From Maniola hyperantus (Eukaryota > Arthropoda > Insecta > Lepidoptera > Nymphalidae), in the NCBI RefSeq assembly GCF_902806685.2, contig NC_048539.1, positions 8,692,501-8,756,500 on the forward strand: DNA of 64,000 nt. Reading direction: 5' to 3'. Of this stretch, positions 21,698 through 33,716 are shown piece after piece. Position numbers and translations under genes: made by a program. The notes beneath the pieces are model-generated. The model was not told the DNA's origin and searched no databases. It saw only the letters and a list, made by a program, of their open reading frames with translations. How positions within the stretch are numbered: position 1 is the stretch's first letter; every line of letters starts with the position of its first letter.

Positions 21698-23788
21698 TCA
21701 CCCCCCTACGGAGTGAGAAACAGAAAAAAAAAGAAATATTAAGTAAGGCAAGTATTACATACATTAGAATGAAGGAAAAGAACCCTAAAACTAGAACATG
21801 TAGTGATAAAAATGATAAGGCAAATAGGATTGAAAGTTGCCTCAATGTTGAGTCTTCTGTAGCAGTATCTGGTAATGGTGTAATACCTCAGGTCATTGTG
21901 TACACAGTGACTGGGAGGCAGTACTTAAGACCAGAGAAATAAGCAGTGGACCTGTATGCCTAAGTGACACGGAAAAAAATAATTACAATAAATGAAGCGT
22001 TCGGAGTGCAAAAAGGTTGATGACGGAGGAGACGCATGATGAGCAAATCTTCTTCACGTCGAACATTGGCAAACTCGCGTCCACACAGACCTGAAGAGAG
22101 GTTCTGAGCGCGATAAACTCAGTGAACCTGGAAAAGTGAAAAGGTCGAAGGACTTACGAACGACTGACATCGTGTCTTAGGCTGCCCAGTGTACTACAGG
22201 AACATGTGTGCGGAGGCTATACAGCACTCCACAAAAGCTGCTTCACTTTGAAATAAAAGATGATCCGCAATGCACGGAGGAAGCTTTGCTGAAAACCTTA
22301 CGAATTGTGGCATGGTCCGTAGGGGTTTGTTGTGAATGGAACCATGGAACGGAGAGATTAGTCCTCTTCATACGTGTAATACTGTTTCTTTATAAATTGC
22401 TGAAATTTAAATTGTTATGACAGGAAAATTTTACAAAATACAATGGCAATTATGACATGACAATACAACTAAATAAAATTGTTCTAAAAAAGTAAAATGT
22501 CTATAAAAAATTCCCTTTTTAAAATGAGATGATGAGACGTCACTTATTGTCTATATTGTTCATGGAATGTTAATGTTCTTTTTCACTGAATTTGAAAATT
22601 AAAAAAAATACGTCACTCAAAAATAATTTTCACAAAACAAAATGCAATGTCACAAATATTATTGTTAGAAATTGTTTTTCAGCACAGAAGAAATAATGTC
22701 CTTATAAAACCTGGATCCCTCCTCAGGGCGCCTTGGATATGTACTCACAAGGCATGCACGTATGAACCTCGCGTCGGGTTCAGGAGGTTGTGTTGTGGTC
22801 AGCGATGTAGGACAGGGTAGGTTGCGTAGCGTGCCGCGTCGAGTTAACTGGATTGCGTCCACGAGGGACACCATCTGTGGCGTCCATGTCGAGTCGCAGT
22901 CGTAACTCGTAGCTTTCGCGTTCAGAGGGTGCAGCTAATGTGGCCGCACGTCGTTGCTTGTTGCGTTGAGTTGCTTGCACGCCGGAGATGTACGGGAGCA
23001 GTGTGCAGGCTCGACCGTAGACGCAGGTACCCAATGTGGCTGATGTGTTCCTCAATAATGCGGCTGCGTGTTCTTGAGCTCGGGAGTCACCAATTATGTA
23101 GCTGAAGGGTTGGTGCAATGAAGAACCAGCTACATATAGTGATGTTTATTTTACACTTTACAATTGATATGTTATGTACAATACAGACGGGCTCGCGAGC
23201 TTTATATAATACAATGGTAGAAGATGTTGACGTGACGAGCGGATGATAGGGAATGTGGAATCTTGTAACGTGCGTGACCAGTGCCCTGTTTATCAAACAT
23301 TACAAGTCTACAAGCTCACAAGTTACAAGTTACAAGAACTTTTTTACAAACTCTTGTAAATTATGTTTATCAAATAATTTCACAAGACTTGTAGGATTTT
23401 ACAAGACTTGTAGAACTTGTATTTTTAATTTATAATACTTTATTTTTGCTAAATTGCAAAATAATTTTTCAATCGTAATAAATGTCGATAAAATAGAAAT
23501 TACGGTACCATAACTAGTCAAGTTATTGTTAAAAATAAAACTTTTTTCAAATAATTTAATTTTGTGTTAAATAATCTATTTGTAAAACCTATTGCTTCTT
23601 ATTTTATTCACCTACCTACTTTTATTTATTCTATTTCGGTACATCAACAGGAAGTACCTACATAAAAAGTTTAAATTAAAAATAATACATTATTTTTCAT
23701 GAATTAAGGTTAGACTTAAAATTTGGGAAAAATAGATGGAGTTTAAAAATTTTCGCTATTCGAATTACACCGCAAAAAATGGCGAAAT

Positions 23789-23960
23789 CAGCCCCCAATT
23801 GTGTAAGAATAACCATTTCATGGCTATCGCAATCGTCAAGAATTCTGCCCTTTGATTGGCTGTGAAAAAATGTAAACAGCGAATCAACCAATCAAAGGGC
23901 AGAATTTCTTGACGATTGCGATAGCCATGAAATGGTTATTCTTACACAATTGGGGGGCTG
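23789..23960. repeat. Foldback MITE nested in the DNA transposon
   Basis: Arms of about 74 bases (23789-23862 and 23885-23960) are near-perfect inverse copies starting cagcccccaattgtgtaaga. It lies directly before the Myb-like frame and may have interrupted it. Confidence 0.75.
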
Positions 23961-23993
23961 ATTCCAAAGTTACAATTATTCTTCAATTAAGTA

Positions 23994-24143
23994 ATTCGTG
24001 ACAAAAAAGATATTTTATTTGGCGCATTTACTGATAAATTATCTAAAGACCAAAAAATAGCAGAGTGGAAAGAGATACTATTGCTATGTCAGTCACTTGG
24101 ACTTGTATCTGCCGAAAAAGGTTATGCCAGCATACTCGTATGA
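23994..24143 (+). pseudogene. Myb/zeste-like DNA-binding remnant
   Basis: Forty-nine codons then a stop. The segment LFGAFTDKLSKDQKIAEWKE, followed by a SLGLVSAEKGY-like end, resembles the Myb_DNA-bind_5 (zeste-like) domain found in arthropod genes and Harbinger second ORFs. A shifted frame with VYMRDVLVKFKKSNMDKF follows. Recognised by pattern only. Confidence 0.4.
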
Positions 24144-25123
24144 GAGACGTGTATATGAGAGACGTTTTGGTCAAATTTAAAAAGAGCAACATGGATAAGT
24201 TTAATAAAATTACACCTTTGAATTATTTAATAGTTATTTTACCTTTTTACTACTAGGTACTAGATAATTTAATTATTCTTTGATACAATATCATACTTGC
24301 ATACAACTTGTAAAATAAATTAAGAGTCAACGTAGGCTCTCCAACTTTTTCGTTACAAGTTACAAGCTACAAGCTACAAAGGCATTTTTGATGAACAAAA
24401 CCACAAATACAAGTGTGAAAAACACTTGTATTACAAGTGAAATTACTTGTAGCTTGTAGTTTACAAGTGTAGTTTTGATAAACGCATTCTTGTAAAAATG
24501 CACAAATTTACAAGAGAAACGCTTGTAATACAAGACTTGTAACGTTTGATAAACAGGGCACAGGAGGATTCCCCACTGCGTTCCAAATTTGAATATTGTT
24601 GTGTGGCAGCTGCGAAGTTTTCCTAATAGCTGCCAGCCAAGTAACGGTAGAGGTTGCACCTCTACAGTGATAATTATTACGAAAACTTAAAACTATAGCT
24701 TCGAGGGTTCCAAACGCACCTAGGTCTGAGAAGATTCTACAACAAACTCAGCCGGGTATTCTTTTTATTATCACCACTTAACAAAATCACTTAAACTTAT
24801 TAGAACTATCACAAAGCCGTTAAGCTGTCATAGGAAAATAACTTTTATCACAATAACATAGTCTATTTTTATCAGTGATATCCTTAAGTAATTAATCCGG
24901 CTTTGATATACATTCGTGTATAATTATGTATTTTTATTACTAAAAGTAACTGAAATGATAAGAATATTAATTATGCCCCACCGTTAACGCGGGTGCGCTC
25001 CAGGCCATAATTTTTTTTTAAAATTTCTACTAATCTTTACCTACGATGAAGTTATTGTGTATCATATTGATTGCGTTTGTTATCACACGCTTCGTTGATT
25101 AGCAAGCAGTAATGTTTAAAACG

Positions 25124-25130
25124 TATAAAA
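25124..25130 (+). promoter_or_regulatory. TATA box of the ABCC gene
   Basis: TATAAAA sits 66 bases before the start codon at 25196, placing transcription start near 25150-25160 and giving a 5' UTR of about 40 bases, if it is used. Confidence 0.5.
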
Positions 25131-25195
25131 GAACGCACCCACGTATCTTTATTGCATCAAAGATTTTAAATGGTGATTAAGGATCTTGAATAAAC

Positions 25196-28100
25196 ATGGA
25201 AGGAATTGGAAGATACAAAACGGACGATAGTGATAAAAGTAAAAAAAGAAATAAGCCTAACGTTATATCAAAACTTTTTATATGCTGGGTGTGTCCTGTG
25301 CTTTTCAAAGGTAATAAGAGAGACGTTGAAGAAGATGATCTTATTGTTCCAAATAAACCATATGACTCTGACAGACTGGGTGAGAAAATTCAGAGGTATG
25401 AATTTTTTTTAAGTGAATAATTACAAAAAAATTACATAATTCTCCAACAGTGGGTACCAAATTTTTATTTTAATAAAAAACGTTTTCTTATCCTTAGATC
25501 CGACACCCAAACACCCTTGTAGCTTTAGAGTCCCCGCAGACCACAAACTTTTTATCGGCCGATAATTTGGTCGGTTTCTTAATCGGTATGAAGATGTAAT
25601 CGTTATAATTTGCGCACTTACATACATCTTCATACTGATTAAGAAACCGACCAAACTATCGGCCGATAAAAAGTTTGTGGTCTGCGGGGACTCTTAACCA
25701 AAAGCCACAACTTGTATCGAGAAATTCTTATTCGGAATGGCAACTCCAGTGGGTAGTACATAGATAATTATATCGTGTCGTTGTGTACGTATAAAGCCTG
25801 GAGTCGACCTTAGGCCTCATTGGAGACGCGGGGCGTAGCGCGTCGCGTGTGGCATGGCGTCTCGCGGCGCGTCGTACGTTTTTTTTGTTTACGGTGAGGT
25901 GGCGCGTGAAGCGGCACTTAGCAATGCACGCGTAATCACAAACATGTGGCAATATACGATGTTGTTCATAGAGATGCGAGGCGGGAAGAGGGCCCGCGGC
26001 GGGCGCCGCTGCGTTGTGCGATTCTCAAATAAAGACTGCCAGAAGGTTCCGCTGCGGGCATCGCTTCATCGAGAATTGCCGCCGCGTGCGCCGCCACGAT
26101 GAACGCCGCGTGGGACGCGTCGATGCCATCCGCGGGCTCGGCCGCAAAAAACGCTCCATCTCAAAGAAACGCGTATAAAATTGCTTCTCCGTAAACGCAC
26201 TCATACAACGCCATATTATGTTTAAATTCAGTGCGGGCCGCGCCGCCCATCGCAACGCGCGACGTCCCGCGTCTCTGTAAACGAGGCCTTAGGCGCGCTA
26301 AATTGAGCCGGAAGTCGAAATACGTTGATTGAATTTTGTATGACAAACAAATTGGATTCGGCGCACTGTGCAGTGCGTCACTGATCGACACAATTCTATA
26401 ATAAACATAATAAGTATTTAGGTGGCGAACAGAAGTCATTGGGTGGCGAATTATTGCGATTCGATTCGATTGGCTCTTCGAGCCTAGTAGACCCCAGCCT
26501 TTACAGCTAATTAGAAATTATTTAGTGAAAATTAGTAGTATGGAACTTAGAAGTATGTCGTTCTATATGTATTTGTTGCGCTACGCTATCTATTGAGTCG
26601 TAGTACTAATCGTCGGTATCAATTATCAGAATAACTGAGATTACCATTTTTTGGGGTTTATACACTAGGTATTAATATCATTGGGGTTTTCTTACATATC
26701 AGATATTCATCATCATCAACCGATAAACGTCCACTGCAAGCCATAGGTCTCTTGTAGGGACTTCCACAAGCCACGGTATTAAGCCACCTGAATCCAGCGG
26801 TTCCCTTCAACTCGTTTGATGTCGCATGTCTGATGTCCATCTAGTGGGGAGTCTTCTCCCAATGCCGCATTTTCCGGTGCGAGCTGGCTATTCCAGTCAC
26901 TCAACGGGAGATAGAGAGAGCTATGCATGGAGTTTCTCTACGTGAATTAAATCAGAAATGAGGAGATCCATAGGCGAATCATCATATAATCGTCATAGCG
27001 GGTTGCGAAGCTGAAGTGGCAATGGGCACATAGTTCGGAACCGATAGTGCTGGACTGACGACCAGATATCATCGGGGCTTAAATCTATAGCATATTGATT
27101 ATATGTAGATATATATCAAAGATTATTATTATTTTCGTCTAGTTAGATTATTTTGTTGATATTTTTTTAATAATAATCTACTTAAATTTGAATTTAAAAT
27201 TTAAATCAGTTATTAATTTTCAGGTACTGGTTAGATGAATACCAGAGAGCTATTAAGGAGAGCCGGAAGCCATCTTTAGGGAAGGCATTAATGAGAGCTT
27301 TTTGGTTGGCATACATGCCTGGAGCAATTCTACTTCTGATAAACGCTACTGCAAGGTATCTATATAAGAGTAAACACTTATTAAACTGTAATAGCTTCAC
27401 TGTTTATTGTTTATATATACACAGCTTCTCAGTCTAGCCTGCGCACGACTATTAGCTATAGTGCGCGACAAGTGCGCGCAACTATGCGGTCGAATATAAA
27501 ATTCGATTAAAACAGATGACGTTATATTAATAACGCTTACTTATCACTTTATACCTGGCAACCTCATAGTTGCGCAGACGGGAAAGTAGGCAATCTTTAT
27601 TTTTCAACTCCTTGGGGTATACTATTATCTCAGCTGATGCTCGATTTTCATAAATAACTAAATCAGGGAAGTTGACCGATTACATTTAATTTTTTTTACT
27701 GTTTAGCACCATTGGCACGTGATTTCGCTAGGCCACCTATTCGCGATGTATAAATCTATACAATATTATCTAGCATAATACATATTATATTCTTTATCAC
27801 GATTAAATAACAGATGAGGTAAGATATTTCTAATACGGGATCTTAGACCATAATATTATATTTGATTATAAACAGCATGTATAACACCGATGTATTTAAG
27901 CAGTAAGTTTGAAACAGGTGACCAATATAATAATTTAATAACAGACACCCATCTAGTATTTGATAGATAATATTATTTTTCTCGTAATTAAATTTATCGA
28001 ACATCAAAATATGTAGTCGATTGACATTTTTAATTCCTTGGGGATTGCACTTTCCATTACTATTTTTCAATTTTAGTTGGACGCTTTTATTGCAAACTCG

Positions 28101-31100
28101 TGTTAATAATAGGGGAGGTTTGGTTTTAATCGGCTTCGAGATTTTTATATGCGTATGATGTAATTATTACATCATTTACAATCATCGCAAACACATTAGG
28201 CATGAGATTAATTGGTCGGACTTTATAAGTACACTAGATGATTCCCGCGACTTCTTCCGCGTGGATGTATGTTTTTAAAAATCCTATGGGAACTCTTTAA
28301 ATTTCTGGGATAAAAGGTAGCCTATGTCCTTCCCCGGGATGTAAGCTAACTCTGTACCAAATTTCATCAAAATCAATTAAACTGTTCCCCCGTGAAAAAC
28401 AAGCAGACAGGCAGACAGACAGACGGACAGACAGACACGCTTTCGCATTATTATTTTTTAACAAGAATATTAGCCAAGTTAATTGCTGACTAATATTCCA
28501 ATTAAGCGTAAATCTTGTGCTAGGAGTAGGTACGACAATAGTGCAACGGGTAGGATTTGAACCAGCGACCTTTCGGTTTTCAGTCCGCTCCTTTAACCGT
28601 TGAGCTATCGAGACTCTAAATATATATTTATAATATGGATTTTATACATAAAATACACAATAAAAGCGGCCTCGCTGTGTAACGCGCTTCCGGTTGAAAT
28701 AAGACGGTCCAAATCGCTAGCCATCCACAAAAATTGTGTCAAGAAACAGTATCTGTCATTTAAGTATAATATGTAGGTACAACTATGTATTACCTAATCA
28801 ATTATATTATTTATTGACAAATATATATTTGTATATGTAAAAATTTAAAGTATGTACTTATTAGAGTGTATGTTTATGTATACCTATGTATGTGTAAATA
28901 CACTGCGACTCCCCATCTCAGTTCTATAAGTTCTTAAGTATGGGTGGCCTGGAAGAGATCACTGTAGTGATAAGGTAGCCCTTTGTTTTTAAGTCTATCC
29001 TGTATTTTTTATTCTTTGTCATAGTTTTAAGCAAAAAAGATGTTTAAATGAATAAATAAAATATATTTGACAGGACTGTACAACCGTTACTTTTCTCCGA
29101 GCTCTTGTCATACTGGTCTGCCAATCCTGCCCAAACGATAACCCGCAGAGATGCTGGATTTTATGCTATCGGCATGTTAGTACTCAACATGATTAGTGCC
29201 TTCTCGCAGCATCATAACACCTTATTTGTGAATCGATTTAGTTTGAAAATGAAGATAGCGTGCTCATCTCTCATATATAGAAAGGTCTGTGGTTTTTTTT
29301 TCACATTTTGTGTTTTTTAACTTTAGGTTTGACACAAACAACAAAGTGTCAAACGTAGCTTCAAAGAATCGCAGATGGAAATGTCGTATCCTACGAATAA
29401 GGACATTGTTACAAAAGATCTTATTTTGAGGAGGAGCATTTTTCGCAATTCCCGGCAGGAATCATTTGGGAATTTATCATTTCTAAATTGTCTCTGGTCC
29501 AGCCTGGTTGGATGCTACGGCCGTGGCTAGTTACCACCCTTTCGGCAAAGCCGTGCTGCCAAGCGTTTTAGCCACAGACTATTGGTTTACTCCTCGGTGT
29601 ATTTAGCGTTCCAGTACGATGCCGCGTAGAAACTGACAAGGGGTATGGATTTAATAAAATGACCTACCCCTTCCAAGTTAGTCTGCGTCTATCTTAGACT
29701 GCATCATCAATTACCACAAGGTGTGATTGCAGTCATGGGCTGACTTGTAATTAACTTTAAAAAAAATATTGGAGTAGGTACTTACCTACCTATAGGTACC
29801 TACCTACTTGTCTATTGTAATAATTTAAACCTATAGGAAAGTACCTATTAAGTTTTAACCAAGAATACCGAAATATAAACTTTGTTTTAGTTACGTTACG
29901 TTGGTTAAGTTTACAAGATTTTGACTAAGTAGGATAGGATCACATTATTTTATGTTCGGAATCTTATTTCGGGTTTACTTCTTGTTTACACTACTCTGTT
30001 GTTTACTTACTTGTTGTTGCGTACTGTTGTTTTTTTACTGTCCGAGCGAAACATCGCGTTTCGCGACGAATGACCTTGCAAGTTGCGTTGTGGATTCGTA
30101 TTCGTTTTCGTAAAAATACGTACCTACGATTTAAAGTGGCCGTCATACAAAATGTACGTGCGCGTTGCACTTATTTGATTCATATTTTGACGGATCCGTA
30201 TAAATATTATGAATCAAGTGACATGATCATTTAGAATGACAGCCCAAATGAGTGCACAAACGCCCTTAAGCGTCACAGAACTCGCAGATGGCGAAAATAG
30301 AGTCGATTATTATTATATTCAGCGTAAGTACCGCAACTTAGTACCTACCTTACCAATTTGAAATCTAGATATATCAGCCCTAAGGCAAAAAAGCATTGCC
30401 GCCCGTGACGTAGCAAGGGGAAAAGATGAAAAGCAATACGTGCGCAGCGATAAAGTTTAATTTACCATGCGTGATTTATCTATTTAATAATACATACCTA
30501 ATTATTATGTAGGCTACAAGTAGTTAATTAACAAAGGAGTGCGTGCAACTTCTGTACGTATAGTACTATTATAATATATTCTGTGTTCGCTGATGGAATT
30601 TGAAATATATATACTATTCCTACATAATATTATGTTATGGCCTACGTTTATTGAAATAATGTTTCTTTCAGATAGTGAAAGAGTTTACAAATAGGTGCAA
30701 TGGTTCCGGAGATTGCCCTCTACATAAACACAAACTAATATTTGCACTTTTTTTTCAAAGTATTAAAATTCATACACGCATAATATACGCGAGTCTTGCG
30801 TGAGTTTAATGTGTCGTCTAACTGTTTACTTTATTTAAGGTGCTTCGCATGAGTCAATTGTCTATAAACGAAGTTGCAGCTGGAAAACTGGTGAATCTGT
30901 TGTCAAACGATGTTGCTCGTTTCGACATGGCGTTTATGTTTTTGCACTACATATGGCTAGTGCCGTTGCAGCTAGCTGTTGTGATGTACTTTCTGTATGA
31001 CGCCGCAGGATATGCTCCATTCGTCGGTCTGTTTGGAGTTATTCTGTTTATACTTCCTATACAAGGTAATACTCATATCAATTATTATTTAAACTAGATA

Positions 31101-33716
31101 ACTCTGTGAAGCTGTGATAGCCTAGTGGTTAGGACATCCGCCTCCTGATCGAAGGTCGGAGGTTCGATCCCGGGACGCACCTCTAACTTTTCGGAGTTCT
31201 GAGCGTTTTAAATACTTTCGTTCTCAAAGTGTGTGAAGTCTGCCAATCCACACTTGGCTAGCGTGGTAGAATGTATGGCCAAAACCCTGCTCATTCTAGA
31301 CCCGTGCTTTGTAGTGAGCCGGCGGTGGGTTGATCGTGATTCGTGATAATGATGTGAAGTCAAAACGTTACTTTAATAATATTATGTTGCTTTTTAGCCG
31401 TTCTGACAAAATTAACTGGTGTAATAAGACGAGTAGTCGCGCAAAGAACAGACAAGCGTATCAAGTTGATGGGGGAAATTATAAAAGGAATTCAGGTTTG
31501 TTCCACAACTTATGTATAAGTGGTATGCATGCATCCCTGATAGTCTCTTGGAAATGATACTCCACTTATACTATCATAAATAACTATATATCTGTAATTT
31601 TAATGGTAATAAAGTACGGGACCGACGCGATGGCTTTAGCTTCCGAGGTATGAAGAAAGGATATCTAATGTTAAGACCTCCGAAGCCTATCACTTATTCA
31701 GTCACTGATAGCTGGGTCAACGTTGCTTCAACTGATATACACTGTCACAACTAAGCCACTCCACCCTCAAAATGCCTAAGGCGGGACACTGGCGATCCAA
31801 ACAATCGGTGCCCAGTTGAAACACGTATATGGGAATTGAATTGAATTACAATAATTGGGAATTGAATTGAATTGAATTGATGACGACATTTCAAATTATT
31901 TTTAGGTGATTAAGATGTACGCTTGGGAGAAGTCTTTCGAGCAGGTCGTGAAAGTCGTTAGAGCTTTCGAGCTGGCGGCGCTAAGGAAATCTATATTCGT
32001 GCGCAGCGTGTTTCTGGGCTTCATGATGTACGCCGAGAGGAGCACATTGTTCATTACATCGTTGACAATTATTCTGTCAGGGACATTGCTGAGAGCTGAT
32101 CTGGTATGTTCCTATCTTTCCATCTTTTCAGGATTCCGTAGTGAAACAAGTAACCGGTATAGGTAGTTTTGTCATCTGTCCGTCTGTCTGTGACACAGCT
32201 ATGTTAAAAATAAACTATAGGGTAGATAAGAACTGTAGAGTTGAAATTTAGCACACCGATTACATAATTAAAAATTTAAACAAAAAAAAATTTTCACGGT
32301 ACGTATAGGTACTAGGTATTTATATCTCTACATCTAGAGTAGAGACATGACAAGTGAGATTCGAAAAAAATAGGCCGAAGTGTTTGAGTGATACCTCGTT
32401 AAAGAGGAATTTTAAAATCATTATTAACTAATTAATAGACCCACCAACGGGTTATCAAAATAGATAAAAAAAATGAACAGACTACCGTTTATGAAATAAC
32501 TAGCTGGTGCTCGCGACTTCATCCGCGTGGATTTCGTTTTTTTTAAACTCCGCGGGATTTTCTTTGATTTTTGATTTTCCGGTATAAAAAGTAGACTATG
32601 CCACTCTCCAGGTCTTTAACTATATTCATACAAAAAAATCACGTCGATTCATTACTCCGTTGCGGCGTGATTGAAAGACAAACAAACCAACAAACAAACA
32701 CACTTTCATATTTATAATATGGGTATCATAGGTACCTATTATAAATGCCGCCGCCAACTAACGATGCAGCGCATTGTCAGTGGAACGCACTTGAAGATGC
32801 TAAAGCATGCCTACCTAAATTACGCGACAGGTAGAGATGGCAATCAGGGTTATGAGACTGGGACACGCCACGCATACCCGCACGTCACCTGCGGTCGCCC
32901 GCACCAAGTTAGCGCGGACGCTGTGCGGGTGTGCAACCCTATTGCCAGCTCGACCTGTCAGTGATTTATAGCTGCCTATAATTTACATGTCGTATATATG
33001 TGGCGAGAAAAACGGAAGCCGAGAGATCCACGTAATATTATTGCTCAACATAACATATAACGAGGGGTTGTATGTTGTTCAGAGCATTCAGTATAATCTT
33101 TTATGTGTTGATAAAAAGCCGTCCATGAACATTTGCAGCACCAGAGGAACTGACGATGCGTTGCCGGCCTCTCAGGAATTTGTTGGCCCCCCGCTCCTTT
33201 AATAACTCAGGAGATGAATCAGAACGAATAGCTCTGGTATCAAGATTTTACTAAAGTTCAGTTTTCTGGTAAACAATGGTCGATATGATATTATGATTTC
33301 AAGGCTAGTGTGGATAAGTGCTCTGTAATATACTCTACTTCAGTAAAAAATATAAAGGCACGAACTCATTATCGTGTTGTTTTGTTGTGACGCAACAGAA
33401 AGCGATCTAAGTTATACATTTTTATGGAGTTTTACACACTGCACCTTTACTAAGTGCACCGCGGCTGCTGTCGCGCTGAATTGTATTGCAACACACCACA
33501 ATACCGTGCGGCTGCTGTCGCGCTGGATTGTATTGCAACACACCACAATACCGTGCACGTGTTTGCGCCTCAGTCAAATATTTTTTCAGATATATCCAGT
33601 CAAAGTGTTTCTTGGAATAGTGCAGATCAATTTGACATTTATTTTACCACTAGCTATAGCCAGTTTGTCTGAATTGAACGTATCTTTAGGCCGTATTCAG
33701 AAAGTTCTAATAATGG
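25196..33716 (+). CDS. ABCC gene, exons 1-7: N-terminus and first membrane domain
   Basis: Residues 1 to about 397. The start ATG follows a TATA box by 66 bases and opens a charged N-terminus typical of the family (NPKK-like region, then ISKLFICWVCPVLFKG). Exons 3-7 carry the first transmembrane domain. Diagnostic ABCC segments are INEVAAGKLVNLLSNDVARFD in shortened form (AAGKLVNLLSNDVARFD, exon 4) and VIKMYAWEKSFEQ (exon 6), the intracellular coupling region. Exon 5 is only 98 bases. Confidence 0.85.

Larger units (their letters stand above)
23282..24560. mobile_element. DNA transposon with CAG target duplication (PIF/Harbinger-like?)
   Basis: Terminal inverted repeats TGCCCTGTTTATCAAAC and GTTTGATAAACAGGGCA bound it. 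CAG is duplicated at 23279-23281 and 24561-24563, and the sister LTR shows the unoccupied site. Both ends carry clusters of acaagt/acttgt. A short frame at 23994-24143 resembles the Myb/zeste-like DNA-binding protein of Harbinger elements. No transposase remains. Confidence 0.7.
21382..24666 (-). mobile_element. Non-autonomous LTR retrotransposon
   Basis: Two long terminal repeats bound it: 21382-21697, and 23097-23281 plus 24564-24666, the second split by a transposon. The LTRs start TGTAG and end CTACA. On the minus strand a likely primer-binding site (TGGTGACTCCCGAGC, complement of 23078-23092) follows the split LTR, and a GGGGGGTGA tract (21698-21706) precedes the other, which fixes the orientation. 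GTGA flanks both ends (21378-21381 and 24667-24670). The 1.4 kb interior has no pol-like frame. A minus frame at 22780-23118 may be a gag leftover. It looks like an internally deleted Gypsy- or BEL-type element. Confidence 0.7.

Noticed and set aside
21382..24666. LTR element in plus orientation
   Set aside because: Sequence after the left LTR on the plus strand has no primer-binding match, while the minus strand gives both a primer-binding site and a purine tract in the right places.
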